Origin: Gluconacetobacter diazotrophicus PA1 5
GTDB taxonomy: Bacteria > Pseudomonadota > Alphaproteobacteria > Acetobacterales > Acetobacteraceae
Length of the DNA stretch: 64,000 nt
Assembly: GCF_000021325.1 (NCBI RefSeq)
Contig: NC_011365.1
Coordinates: forward strand, 1,522,501-1,586,500
Reading direction: 5' to 3'
Made by a program: the position numbers and the translations under genes. The notes beneath the pieces were generated by a model that saw only the letters and a list, made by a program, of their open reading frames with translations, ran no database searches and had not been told where the DNA came from. Numbering within the stretch: position 1 is the stretch's first letter; each line of letters begins with the position of its first letter. Below are positions 17,277 through 27,835 of this stretch, piece by piece.

Positions 17277-18479
17277 ATGCCGAGCGTGGCGATCGATCCG
17301 GCCCTGGCACAGGCGATCGTAGACCGGTCGATGACCGTCATTGCCTGCAACATCAACGTGATGGATTCCCACGGCGTCATCATCGCCAGCGGCGATCCGG
17401 CACGGCTGGGGCAGGTGCATGACGGCGCGTTGCGGGTCATGGCCCGGCAGGAGGCGGTCGAGATCGAACCCCGGGCCGCGCCGCCGGACGGCGACGCGCG
17501 GCCCGGCGTCAACCTGCCGCTGCGGCTGGGCGGAGCGGTCGTCGGCTGCGTCGGGCTGACGGGTGTGCCGGGGACCATCCGCCCCTATGCGGAACTGGTC
17601 CGCATGGCGGCGGAGACCATGCTGGAGCAGGCACAGCAGAGCCGCACCCTGTCCCGCGAGACCCGCCTGCGGGAAGAACTGGTCCTGAGCCTGATCCGCG
17701 ACGAAGCCCCCATCCCCGCGCTGGCGGCGTCGGCGGCGCGGCTGGGCATCGACCTGCGGCCGGCCCGCGTGGCCGCGATCGTCGAGATCCTGCCTCGGAC
17801 ACAGGACGGCATCGCCCTGGTGGGGGACATGCACCGGCTCGGCACCCTGCTGGGCGCGCCGGACCAGGGCAACCTGGTCGCCCCGCTGTCGCTGACCGAA
17901 ATCGCGGTCCTGACGCCGGCGCTGACCGCCCGCGGGACATGGGACCCGGACCGCCTGCGCGAGCGGGCGCAGCGGCTGCTGGCCCGCGCGCAAACGGCCA
18001 CGGGCCTGGACCTGCGGCTGGCGCTGGGGCGCCCTGTCGAAGGGCCGGGAGGCATGGCACGCTCCTACCAGGTGGCGCGCGCGACGCTGGCGGCCGGACG
18101 GCGGCTGCACCCGGCGCGGCGCGCGCTGTTCTATGAAGACATGCGCCTGCCGGTGCTGCTGGACGACCCGCTGCGGGACTGGCGGACGCAGGAACTGCGC
18201 GCCCCGCTGCGCCCCCTGACCGATGCGGCGCGGCATGCCCCGCTGCTGCGCACGCTGCGGACCTGGCTGGACCATGGCATGCAGCAGCGTGCGACCGCCG
18301 CCGCCCTGGGCCTGCACCGCAACAGCCTGGATTACCGGCTGCGGCAAATCGAACGGCTCTGCGGCGTCGACCTGACGCGCAGTGCGGATATCGTCGCGCT
18401 GTACCTGGCCCTGCACCTGACCCCGGACGCGGTCCCGGACCGGCCCGCGGATCCCGATCCCGCCCCCGTGGTCACGTGA
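17277..18479 (+). CDS. CdaR-family sugar diacid transcriptional regulator
   Basis: A 400-residue cytosolic regulator with an N-terminal diacid-recognition domain (first 135 residues, including VMDSHGVIIASGDPARLG) and a C-terminal PucR-type helix-turn-helix (RATAAALGLHRNSLDYRLRQIE near residues 340-362). The middle resembles a degenerate GGDEF-like segment found in this family. CdaR of E. coli activates the galactarate/glucarate/glycerate genes. Here the gene is divergent from an MFS transporter plus glycerate kinase with 181 bases between, which is the usual regulator-target arrangement. Confidence 0.9.
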   Translation: MPSVAIDPALAQAIVDRSMTVIACNINVMDSHGVIIASGDPARLGQVHDGALRVMARQEAVEIEPRAAPPDGDARPGVNLPLRLGGAVVGCVGLTGVPGTIRPYAELVRMAAETMLEQAQQSRTLSRETRLREELVLSLIRDEAPIPALAASAARLGIDLRPARVAAIVEILPRTQDGIALVGDMHRLGTLLGAPDQGNLVAPLSLTEIAVLTPALTARGTWDPDRLRERAQRLLARAQTATGLDLRLALGRPVEGPGGMARSYQVARATLAAGRRLHPARRALFYEDMRLPVLLDDPLRDWRTQELRAPLRPLTDAARHAPLLRTLRTWLDHGMQQRATAAALGLHRNSLDYRLRQIERLCGVDLTRSADIVALYLALHLTPDAVPDRPADPDPAPVVT

Positions 18480-18568
18480 GATCATATTCGGTTACATACG
18501 GTTTCTTTCCCTCCCCGCCCCGGGGCCACATCATCGACCGATCTGTTCATCGCTTTACGGACCTGACC

Positions 18569-18955
18569 ATGACCCATTCCCGGACCCTGCTGTGCTGCCT
18601 GCTGATCGCCAGCGCCCCCCTTCTGGCGGCATGCGGCGATGACGGCACCGATTCGAACTGCCATGCGGGCAACGGCATGGGCGGCCATCACCGGTTTGGC
18701 GGCATGGGCGGCGGCATGGGGGGATTCGGCGGAGGCATGGGCGGCGGTATGGGTGGAGGAATGGGGGGCGGCATGGGCGGCGGCGGCATGGGTCGCGGAA
18801 TGGGTGGGGGTGGCATGGGCCGAATGGGCGGCGACGAATCCTCCAGCCCATGTTCCAGCAGCAGCCATCAAGGGCAACAGGGTACCCATGGCAGCCATCG
18901 CCCGGGCGCCGACGTCAATCCCGGCAACGCGACCATCGGCGACCCGCAGTCCTGA
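18569..18955 (+). CDS. Gly/Met-repeat lipoprotein of unknown function
   Basis: A 128-residue predicted lipoprotein. The signal peptide ends in a lipobox LLAAC with the lipidated Cys at residue 22. The mature part holds a run of about 45 residues built almost only from Gly and Met in MGGG/MGGGM units with a few Phe and Arg, followed by a Ser/His/Gln tail (SSSPCSSSSHQGQQG). The ATG at 18569 is chosen because it begins the signal peptide. The upstream in-frame ATG at 18476 would disrupt it. I do not recognise a family. Methionine- and histidine-rich surface proteins sometimes bind copper or act as oxidant sinks, but that is a guess here. Confidence 0.7.
   Translation: MTHSRTLLCCLLIASAPLLAACGDDGTDSNCHAGNGMGGHHRFGGMGGGMGGFGGGMGGGMGGGMGGGMGGGGMGRGMGGGGMGRMGGDESSSPCSSSSHQGQQGTHGSHRPGADVNPGNATIGDPQS
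18700..18831 (+). repeat. Degenerate GGCATGGGC triplet-type repeat
   Basis: A low-complexity array of GGC/GGA and ATG codons encoding the Gly-Met run of the lipoprotein. Unit length varies (6, 9 and 12 bases). It always stays in multiples of three, so slippage keeps the frame. Confidence 0.8.
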
Positions 18956-19242
18956 TCGCGACGGGAACAGGATTTTTTCGAATACCTGACGGAACGGGGT
19001 ATGCGTGCCCCGCTTGCCCGCTGCCCCACACCCGGTCCCATATTTCCCATAATTATCGAAATTTCCGTTATCTTTTCGCACCCTGCAGGTCGATCAGCAC
19101 GCCCCGCGCGTACCCGGCCTCGTCATTCCGTGACGGTCCCCGCCCGGCTGGCCCGGCCCGGCCACCGCAACCCCCCTGCACGGCCAGCGTTGAATGACAT
19201 GTCGGCCCCCGGCCGGTGGGGCATGATGACGGAGTAGGAAAT

Positions 19243-19422
19243 ATGGGCGAGTTTAAAGACAAGATCAAAGGACATGCCGACGCGATGGTCGGCGAGATCA
19301 AGCGCAGTGTCGGCAAGGCCACGAAGAATACCGACCTGGAAGCCAAGGGCACCGCGCAGAAAATGAAGGGCGACGCCGAACGGGCCAAGGGCGCGGTCAA
19401 GGGTACCATCAACAAGTTCTGA
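19243..19422 (+). CDS. CsbD-family stress protein
   Basis: A 59-residue highly charged, Lys/Ala-rich protein. It matches the CsbD family: GEFKDKIKGHADAMVGEIK at the start and an internal second unit (KGTAQKMKGDAERAKGAVKG). CsbD proteins are abundant under general stress in many bacteria; the molecular role is unknown. The ATG at 19243 is preceded by GGAG/AGGAA. An in-frame upstream ATG lacks the family start. A perfect hairpin follows. The 287 bases before it contain no supportable gene. Confidence 0.93.
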   Translation: MGEFKDKIKGHADAMVGEIKRSVGKATKNTDLEAKGTAQKMKGDAERAKGAVKGTINKF

Positions 19423-19465
19423 CGCTTCACCGCTTCGCCGGATCGTGTTCGGAGCAGCGCGATCA

Positions 19466-19502
19466 GCCGCACCGGGGCCTATGGGATCGACCCCGGTGCG
19501 GC
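19466..19502 (+). terminator. 12-bp perfect stem after csbD
   Basis: GCCGCACCGGGG and CCCCGGTGCGGC are perfect inverted arms around a 13-base loop, 44 bases after the csbD-type stop. There is no T run after it, so factor-independent termination is not certain. mRNA 3'-end stabilisation is the alternative. Confidence 0.55.
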
Positions 19503-19610
19503 ACGACGGTTATCTGGCGGCGCGGTTGTGTATTCGTCGATTGGCATGCGCAGCGATGCGAAGCAAACGCGCGTCGGAGCGCTGCCGGTGCGCATTTCCA
19601 GACACGTCCC

Positions 19611-20087
19611 CTACAATGGGGGGTTATGATTATCCAGCACCTCCTTGAGGCAGATGAATGTTCGTGTGCGGCGTATGCCGGGAAGAGACATGAGATATTC
19701 ACTGTGCATTGCGTTAAATTGATAAATATCTTCCGCTCTTATTTTTAGAAAATAGTCGAATTCTCCGGACACGAGATAACAATCCGTCACCATGCCGATT
19801 TTCTTTACGGCGGTTTCGAACGTATCAAGATTGATGTTGTTCAAGCCGTCCAGGCAGACCCCGACGAGGACAAGGGCGCCGCGATTGATCATGGGCTGAT
19901 TGAGGATCGCGCTGAATTTCAGGATGACCCCGCGGTCCACCAGGCGCTGGACTCGGCGGAAGCATGTCGCCGCACTGATATTCACCGCCTGGGCGAGATC
20001 GGAAATGGGCAACCGTCCATCTTCGGCCAGGATCCGGATGATGTTCCTGTCGATAGCGTCCAGGGTCGGGGTGATTGATACCGCCAT
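19611..20087 (-). CDS. Lrp/AsnC-family transcriptional regulator
   Basis: A 158-residue regulator. An N-terminal helix-turn-helix (LDAIDRNIIRILAEDGRLPIS, then ISAATCFRRVQRL) is followed by an AsnC/RAM effector domain that ends in FICLKEVLDNH. The start at 20087 carries AAGGA; an in-frame extension to 20207 crosses the divergent promoter region and is unlikely. The gene is visibly AT-richer than its neighbours, with more ATA and AAA codons, which suggests separate ancestry. It is divergent from the TonB receptor gene, its probable target. Lrp-type regulators usually sense amino acids or related small molecules. Confidence 0.92.
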   Translation of the reverse strand: MAVSITPTLDAIDRNIIRILAEDGRLPISDLAQAVNISAATCFRRVQRLVDRGVILKFSAILNQPMINRGALVLVGVCLDGLNNINLDTFETAVKKIGMVTDCYLVSGEFDYFLKIRAEDIYQFNAMHSEYLMSLPGIRRTRTFICLKEVLDNHNPPL

Positions 20088-20147
20088 GCTATCCTTCGGA
20101 AGGTGAGGAAAAGCGCAATTTTTCGGTTCCACCTGCAAAGATCGATA

Positions 20148-20161
20148 TAAAATCGATTTTA
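20148..20161. promoter_or_regulatory. 14-bp perfect palindrome in the Lrp/TonB-receptor divergent region
   Basis: TAAAATCGATTTTA lies midway between the two divergent genes and overlaps a TATAAA -10-like element (20146-20151) with TTCGGT 18 bases upstream on the + strand. It is a good operator candidate for the adjacent Lrp-type regulator. Confidence 0.5.
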
Positions 20162-22420
20162 AAATGAACGCACCTTTCATACCGATTTCGTTATGATCTG
20201 TCATCACAATTTTTTGATAATGGATCGGGAATCGATGCGCATCGTCCTCTTGCCCTGCCTCGCCGCGACCTCAATAAGTATGTTGGCGGTTTCCGCATCC
20301 TATGCTTGGGCGGACAATAGCCCGTCGCCCCCCAGGACGAACAAACAGGCCAAATCGCGGCCGTTACATGCGCAGGGGACGCGCAAAGCGGGCAGCGCCA
20401 TCACCAGCCAGGATGAAGCGGTGGCTGTCGTGGGAACACGTGAGACATCGCATGGGATGGAGCAGAGCGTTACCCGTGCGACGATGGACAAGTTCGTGGC
20501 GGGGACCAGTCCCCTGCAGATTCTGTCGGCCACGACACCGGGTGTCAATTTTGCCTCGGACGACCCGTTCGGCCTGGATACATGGGCGAACACATTTTAT
20601 ATTCGCGGCTATTCCCAAAGCCAGTTGGGCATCACCCTGGACGGTATCCCGCTGGGCGATGCCCAGTTCATCAATTCCAACGGCCTCGATATCAATCAGG
20701 CGATCATCCAGAACAATATCGGTCGCGTCGACATGTCGCAGGGTGGCGGTGCGCTCGATGTCATGTCCGTCACCAACCTGGGTGGCGCGCTGCAATATTA
20801 TTCACTCGATCCGCGCGACAAGGCTGGTGGAGACATTTCACAGACGTTCGGCAGCAACCAGACCTATCGCACGTACGTCAGCGCCCAGAGCGGCAAGCTC
20901 AATTCCAGCGGGACGAAGTTCTATGCGTCGTACGCGCGCACCGATGCCGGGAAATGGAAAGGCGCCGGGGACCAGTTCGAACAGCAGGCGAATTTCAAGA
21001 TCGTACAGCCGCTCGGGCGTTACGGAAAACTGTCCGGATTCTTCAATTATTCCGAATTCGACCAGTATAATTACAGCGATTTGAGCCTGGAAATCATCCA
21101 GAAGCTCGGCCGGAACGTGGATTATTTCTATCCGAACTACAAAGCCGCGTATCAGGCTGCCGAGGGGATCTATCCCGCAGGCTATGCCAAGGTCGGAGAT
21201 GCCATGGACGTCTCCTATTACGATGGTGGCCAGGACCAGCGGAATTATCTTTCCGGCATCACGTCCACGATCGATCTGACGTCCCGCCTGCATCTGAAGA
21301 CGGTGCTGTACGACCAGCAATCGGCGGGGGACTACGAATGGACCAACCCCTATGTGTCGTCGCCCTCGGGCGCGCCCATGATCCAGCAGGTCGGGCACAC
21401 ATCGATGACGCGCGTGGGCGGGATTGGCGCGGTGCAGTACCAGATCGCCAATCATTCGCTTGAAACCGGCGTCTGGTACGAAAACAACGGATATAGCTGG
21501 GCGCAACGGTACTACAACCAGCCGCTCCTGGGGGAGGGTACGCCCCGAAGCGCCACCGGACCGTACAACGATCCGTTCGCCACCGCATACGCCATGACCT
21601 TCAATACCAACAGTTTTCAATATTACCTGGAAGATTCCTACCGTATCTTGAAGACGCTGCGGGTGCACGCGGGCTTCAAATCCATGCTGACGACGACGTC
21701 GGGCGGCGCATCCTATAACAATCCCGTCTATACGGGCCAGGACACCCTGCCCAGTGGCAGCCTGACCACCGCCAGCGCCTTCCTGCCGCATGTCAGCATC
21801 AACTGGAATTTCCTGCCCCGGAACGAACTGTTTTTCGACTTCGCGGAGAACATGCGCGCATTCACCTATAATACATGGCAGAGCGGGAATGCATGGGGGG
21901 TCAATGAGATGCCCCAGAACCTGAAGCCCGAGACCACCTTCAATTACGAGGTCGGCTATCGATATAATTCCCGCTTCGTCACGGGCCTCGTCAATCTGTA
22001 TCATATCGATTACAGGAACCGGCTGGCCACCATCACCACCGGCAGCCTGGTGAACGCCCACAATACCTATATCAACGTGGGGAACATGGCGATCTGGGGT
22101 GCCGATGCCGGCGTGACGGTGCGCCCGCTGCCGGGCCTCGAGATCTTCAACAGCGCCAGCTACAACAAATCCACCTATGGGCAGGATGTATCCAGCGGCG
22201 GGGTAAATTATCCCATCAGCGGCAAGCAGGAGGCCGGCTATCCGCAATGGATGTACAAGGCCAACGTCTCGTACAGGTATGGCAACGCGAAGGTCAACTT
22301 CAACGTCAACTATATGGGAAAGCGATACATCTCGTACATGAACGACGCCGCCGTGAACGGGTATTGGCTGGCATCGCTGTCGGCGACGTATATCTTCAAA
22401 ACCATTCCCCATCTCTCTCA

Positions 22421-23336
22421 GAGCCTGAATCAGAAAGCGGTTTGATTGATTTTCCGTAGAACTCTGCGGATATGAGCGATCATCAGCCACGCGTGGGATG
22501 AGGAGATTGTTGCCTCGACATCCCTCGTGAGGCGGCGGCAGCGACCGAGCCATGCAAAGCTACGCTCCACGATCCAGCGTTTGGGCAGGACGACGAAGCC
22601 TTGGGCCCGATCGCTGCGTTTGACGATCTCGATCGTCCATCGGCCGAGTTCAGCCAGCGCACCACGCAACTTCTCTCCGGCATATCCCCCGTCGCCGATC
22701 AGATGGCGAAGCCAGGGGAACAATGAGCGTATCCTGGTCGCTACCAGCGGCGCGCCGTCACGATCCTGAACGTCGGCGGGATGCACGACAGCCGCCACGA
22801 CATGACCCAGCGTGTCGGTGGCGATATGCCGCTTGCGTCCCTTGATCTTCTTGCCCGCGTCATAGCCGCGCGGGCCGCTATTTTCTGCGGTTTTCACCGA
22901 CTGGCTGTCGATAATGCCCACCGAAGGCGTGGCGTCCCGTCCATCTTGTTCACGCGACAGGATCACGAGAATATGGTTCATGGCCTCCCACCGTCCCTCG
23001 CGTATCCACCGATAGAAATAGCCTTGCACGGTCGTGAAGGCAGGAAAGTGCCGGGGCAGTTGCCGCCATTGGCAGCCGGTCGTGACGATATAGAGGATCG
23101 CTTCCATGACGCGGCGCAAATCGGTGCGGCGCGGTCTCCCCAGACGTTTCCTCTCGGGCATCAACGGCGCAATCAGCGCCCATTCCGCATCGCGCAGGTC
23201 ACTTGCATACTCAAGGTCGTCCCGGCGATACTGCGCGCGGGTGATTTCAGTCCAGGCCATCTTGATCTCATCAGGTCGTCGCAAACCCATGAATCATAAC
23301 CCGCTGAAATCACTCAACTCATTTTAAGTCAGACAG
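22421..23336 (-). mobile_element. IS5-family insertion sequence (IS1031-like), 916 bp
   Basis: One transposase gene lies between imperfect terminal inverted repeats: the left end begins GAGCCTGAATCAG, and the right end read on the minus strand begins CTGTCTGACTTAA. The element is flanked by the direct repeat TCA (22418-22420 and 23337-23339), which fits the TNA target duplication of the IS1031/IS427 groups of IS5. Removing the element plus one TCA restores the receptor reading frame perfectly. This shows the insertion point directly and suggests a recent event. Which IS1031 relative it is cannot be decided without a database. Confidence 0.92.
22430..23260 (-). CDS. IS5-family transposase (DDE type)
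   Basis: A 276-residue transposase that moves the surrounding element. The DDE catalytic triad is visible as D118 (GIIDSQSVKT), D190 (LIGDGGYAG) and E232 (WIVERSFAWLGRCRRL). The last block is the family signature. The N-terminal helix-turn-helix region begins SDLRDAEWALIAPLMP, as in IS1031-like elements. The frame appears intact in one piece, without the frameshift used by some IS5 groups, so the element may be active. An in-frame ATG at 23290 would add 10 residues. The stop lies 10 bases inside the left end. Confidence 0.93.
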   Translation of the reverse strand: MAWTEITRAQYRRDDLEYASDLRDAEWALIAPLMPERKRLGRPRRTDLRRVMEAILYIVTTGCQWRQLPRHFPAFTTVQGYFYRWIREGRWEAMNHILVILSREQDGRDATPSVGIIDSQSVKTAENSGPRGYDAGKKIKGRKRHIATDTLGHVVAAVVHPADVQDRDGAPLVATRIRSLFPWLRHLIGDGGYAGEKLRGALAELGRWTIEIVKRSDRAQGFVVLPKRWIVERSFAWLGRCRRLTRDVEATISSSHAWLMIAHIRRVLRKINQTAF

Positions 23337-23492
23337 TCAGCTTGAATTCAATTTCGGCGTCTACAACCTGTTCAACCAGGAATATATCGGCGGCATCGGC
23401 GGGTTCTCACTGTCCGGTGACACGCAGCAACTCTTTGCCGGCGCGCCACGCCAGTTCTTCGGTACGCTGCACGCACGGTTCTAGAACAGGAA

Positions 23493-23528
23493 GGGGTGCG
23501 CGGTGAGGTTCGACCCATCACGCACCCC
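23493..23528. terminator. Hairpin between the receptor end and the second Lrp gene
   Basis: GGGGTGCG (23493-23500) pairs with CGCACCCC (23521-23528), with an additional inner TGA/TCA pairing. It lies between convergent genes, so it is probably a bidirectional terminator. Confidence 0.55.
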
Positions 23529-23552
23529 GCCCGCGTCCCTGTCCAGCCACGC

Positions 23553-24014
23553 TTACAAGGGCAGGTCCCGGCGGTCGCAGATCGCCTCCATGGCCATGTA
23601 GGATGTGACCGTGTCCAGTTCGACCCGGGCGATCAGGCCGCGATAGATCTCGTCGAAGGCGTTCATGTCCGTCGTGACGATCTTGAGCATGTAATCGTAA
23701 TCGCCCGCGATCCGGTAGAAATCGATCACGTTCGGCACGGCCGTCACCGCGTCGCGGAACCGGTCCAGCCAGTCCCGCGAATGATGGCGCGTGCGCACCA
23801 TGACGAAGACGGTCAGCCCCAGCCCCAGCGCCACCGGGTCCAGCCGCACCGTCTGGCGCTGGATCAGTCCGCGTTCGCGCAGGGCATGCAGCCGGCGCCA
23901 GCATGCGTTCTGCGACAGGCCCACGATATCGGCCAGTTCGCGTTGCGACAGCGCGGCATCCTGTTGCAGGGCCCGCAGCAGGGCACGATCAAAATGATCC
24001 AGATTTTCCACCAT
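23553..24014 (-). CDS. Lrp/AsnC-family transcriptional regulator
   Basis: A 153-residue Lrp-type regulator with an N-terminal helix-turn-helix (LSQRELADIVGLSQNACWRRL near residues 23-43) and a C-terminal RAM domain (VIDFYRIAGDYDYMLKIV and VELDTVTSYMAME). It is divergent from the cysteine-desulfurase-like gene with 108 bases between, which makes that gene its likely target. It is a distinct paralogue from the Lrp-type gene at 19611, and its GC content matches the bulk of the window. Lrp relatives beside PLP enzymes commonly respond to the amino acid substrate. That is an inference here. Confidence 0.92.
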   Translation of the reverse strand: MVENLDHFDRALLRALQQDAALSQRELADIVGLSQNACWRRLHALRERGLIQRQTVRLDPVALGLGLTVFVMVRTRHHSRDWLDRFRDAVTAVPNVIDFYRIAGDYDYMLKIVTTDMNAFDEIYRGLIARVELDTVTSYMAMEAICDRRDLPL

Positions 24015-24122
24015 AACCGATCATATGACCCGATTTCGGCCGTTTCAATGCAGGAAAAGGGGAAGTTTTTTCCCGCCGTGCCGTCTATTTTCATCGCGAA
24101 CCCTCTTGAGGCGAACAGTGCG

Positions 24123-25598
24123 ATGCAGGACGACCAGCCCCCTTTTGCGGATTTCATCGCATCCTTGCGGGTGGACGACCTGTCCGGATTGCGCGCCGGG
24201 CTGATCGGCGAGGGCGCGCCCGTGCCCGGACCGTTCGGCGTCCATCCGCTGGTCTATGCCGATTATGTGGCGTCCGGCCGGGCGTTGCGGCAGGTCGAGG
24301 ATTTCGTGATGAACCGGGTCCTGCCCTATTACGCCAACAGCCATACCGAGGCATCGTTCTGCGGCCGGCATGTCAGCCGGATGCGGCGGGCGGCGCGCGA
24401 GGCGATCGCGCAATCATGCCGTGCGGGGGCGGGATTTTCCACGATCTTTACCGGGTCGGGCGCGACGGCGGGGCTGAATCGCCTGGTTCACCTGCTGGGC
24501 GTGGCCGATGCCGCCCGGGCAGGCGAGGCCCCGGTGGTGTTCATCGGCCCGTACGAGCATCATTCCAACATCCTGCCCTGGCGCGAGAGCGGTGCCGAGA
24601 TCGTCGCCATCGACGAGGCGGAGGGCGGCGGCCCCGACCTGGCGCATCTGGCGGCGGCGCTGCAGGCCGCCGGTCCCGGCCGGTTGAAGGTGGGGGCCTT
24701 CTCGGCGGCGTCCAACGTGACGGGCATCGTCACCGACACCGACGCCGTCACGGCGCTGCTGAAGGCGCACGGCGCCCGCGCGGTATGGGATTATGCCGGC
24801 GGCGGCCCGTACCTGCCGATCGACATGAAGGGGGGCGACATGAAGGGGGGCACGGCGTGCGAAAAGGATGCCGTCGTGATCTCGCCGCACAAATTCATCG
24901 GCGGTCCGGGCGCGTCGGGGATCATGATCGTGCGCGACGCGGCGGTGACGCACCACCGCCCGGTCTTCACTGGCGGGGGCACGGTGCGGTTCGTCTCGCC
25001 CTGGGGTCACGATTACGCCGAAAGCATCGCCAGCCGCGAGGAAGCGGGCACGCCCAATGTGGTGGGCGACATTCGCGCGGGGCTGGCGTTCCTGGTCAAG
25101 GCGGCGATCGGACAGGCGCGCATGGATGCGCGCCACGCCGCGCTGTACCGCATGGCCAGGGCGGTATGGGACCGTAATCCCAATATCGCGATTCTGGGCC
25201 TGTCCGGGAAGCATCCACGCGCGGCATCCTGCCTGCCGATCTTCTCGTTCCAGGTCCGCGACGCCCGGCGGGGCGGAATGATCCACCAGCAATTGTTCAC
25301 CCGCATGCTGTCCGACCGCTACGGCATCCAGGCCCGTGGGGGATGCGCCTGCGCCGGACCGTACGCCCACCGGTTGCTGGGCATCGACCGGGACGCCTCG
25401 CAGGCGCTGCGCGCCGCGATCCTGGAGGGGGACGAAATCAGCAAGCCCGGCTGGACGCGGCTGAATTTCAGCGTGCTGATGGATGATGAAAAGGCCGGGC
25501 GCATCATCGCGGCGGTGGACGAACTGGCCCGCGCGCCCTATCCGACCGCCGACCATTACACGGTCGATCCGGCCACCGCCCGATTCCGCGCGGCATGA
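24123..25598 (+). CDS. PLP-dependent class V aminotransferase, cysteine-desulfurase-like
   Basis: A 491-residue PLP enzyme of the NifS/SufS fold. PLP contacts are visible: H146-H147, the cofactor Asp D223 (AVWDYAGGG) and the Schiff-base Lys K257 (ISPHKFIGGPG). A Cys-containing loop (RGGCACAGPY, C408/C410) stands where group II desulfurases place the persulfide Cys. The protein is longer than SufS (about 410). A small DMKGGDMKGG duplication at 234-243 lies near the active site. No suf/isc partner genes are adjacent, so a dedicated role, perhaps amino acid lyase or desulfurase under the divergent Lrp regulator, is more likely than housekeeping Fe-S assembly. The start could also be the ATG at 24048. 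Confidence 0.88.
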   Translation: MQDDQPPFADFIASLRVDDLSGLRAGLIGEGAPVPGPFGVHPLVYADYVASGRALRQVEDFVMNRVLPYYANSHTEASFCGRHVSRMRRAAREAIAQSCRAGAGFSTIFTGSGATAGLNRLVHLLGVADAARAGEAPVVFIGPYEHHSNILPWRESGAEIVAIDEAEGGGPDLAHLAAALQAAGPGRLKVGAFSAASNVTGIVTDTDAVTALLKAHGARAVWDYAGGGPYLPIDMKGGDMKGGTACEKDAVVISPHKFIGGPGASGIMIVRDAAVTHHRPVFTGGGTVRFVSPWGHDYAESIASREEAGTPNVVGDIRAGLAFLVKAAIGQARMDARHAALYRMARAVWDRNPNIAILGLSGKHPRAASCLPIFSFQVRDARRGGMIHQQLFTRMLSDRYGIQARGGCACAGPYAHRLLGIDRDASQALRAAILEGDEISKPGWTRLNFSVLMDDEKAGRIIAAVDELARAPYPTADHYTVDPATARFRAA

Positions 25599-25603
25599 AG
25601 GCA

Positions 25604-25624
25604 GGCAGGGCCCGATGCCCTGCC
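25604..25624 (+). terminator. Terminator of the desulfurase-like gene
   Basis: GGCAGGGC, CCGAT, GCCCTGCC forms an 8-bp GC stem 5 bases after the stop, with ATTTTT about 12 bases further on. A plausible intrinsic terminator. Confidence 0.6.
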
Positions 25625-25660
25625 CCCCCCAATCGATTTTTCCAAGGGGTCAGCCCCTGC

Positions 25661-25690
25661 GGCGGGCCAAGGGCTGAGCCCTGGCCCGCC
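25661..25690. terminator. Strong hairpin at the thiC 3' end
   Basis: Two 15-base arms (GGCGGGCCAAGGGCT and GAGCCCTGGCCCGCC) pair with one bulge. They lie 5 bases beyond the thiC stop and after the desulfurase-like gene's own hairpin. Probably a bidirectional terminator. Confidence 0.6.
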
Positions 25691-25695
25691 TTTGG

Positions 25696-27621
<1,926 letters not shown>

Positions 27622-27652
27622 TCATCCTGGCGACGCATCGCGGCATCGCGCT

Positions 27653-27743
27653 CAATTCCCATCCCTTCGCCGGCATGACCCGGATCAGGTTCGACGGGTC
27701 AGGGGCTAGCCCCTCTCTCAGCCATTCTGACGCGGCTCCCCGG
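27653..27743 (-). promoter_or_regulatory. TPP riboswitch (THI element) of thiC
   Basis: Read on the minus strand, the leader contains the conserved thiamine-box parts in order: GGGGAGCC, GGCTGAGAGAGGGG, GACCCG, GAACCTGATCCGGGTCATGCC (split here only for description) and GGCGAAGGGA. This is the standard aptamer for thiamine pyrophosphate, ending about 77 bases before the thiC start. No clear T-rich terminator follows it, so control may be at translation initiation. Confidence 0.95.
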
Positions 27744-27835
27744 AGAACGCGACGATCTTAGAGCGGGGGGAACGCGGCGGGTCAAGAGAAACGGCCCACC
27801 CCTGGCACCGGCGCGTGTCACATTGTCGCGCACCG

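Larger units (their letters stand above)
20235..23484 (+). pseudogene. TonB-dependent outer-membrane receptor interrupted by an insertion sequence
   Basis: A TonB-dependent receptor for active uptake, probably of a siderophore or other large ligand. It has a signal peptide (RIVLLPCLAATSISMLAVSA), a plug domain (about residues 70-200, including YIRGYSQSQLGITLDGIPLGDAQ) and a 22-strand-type barrel. The frame runs to 22420, where a 916-bp insertion sequence enters. Without it the frame resumes at 23340 (LEFNFGVYNLFNQEYIGG and on) and ends at 23484 with a terminal Phe. The joined gene has exactly 777 codons. As it stands, the product stops 8 codons into the insertion and lacks the last strands and C-terminal Phe, so it should not assemble. 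Starts at 20220 or 20193 are also possible. The plug and ending resemble FecA/FepA-like receptors; the ligand is unknown. Confidence 0.93.

Noticed and set aside
18700-18831. Regular short repeats that could suggest a CRISPR array
   Set aside because: Units are 6-12 bases, have no spacers and code for Gly/Met codons in a clear lipoprotein frame.
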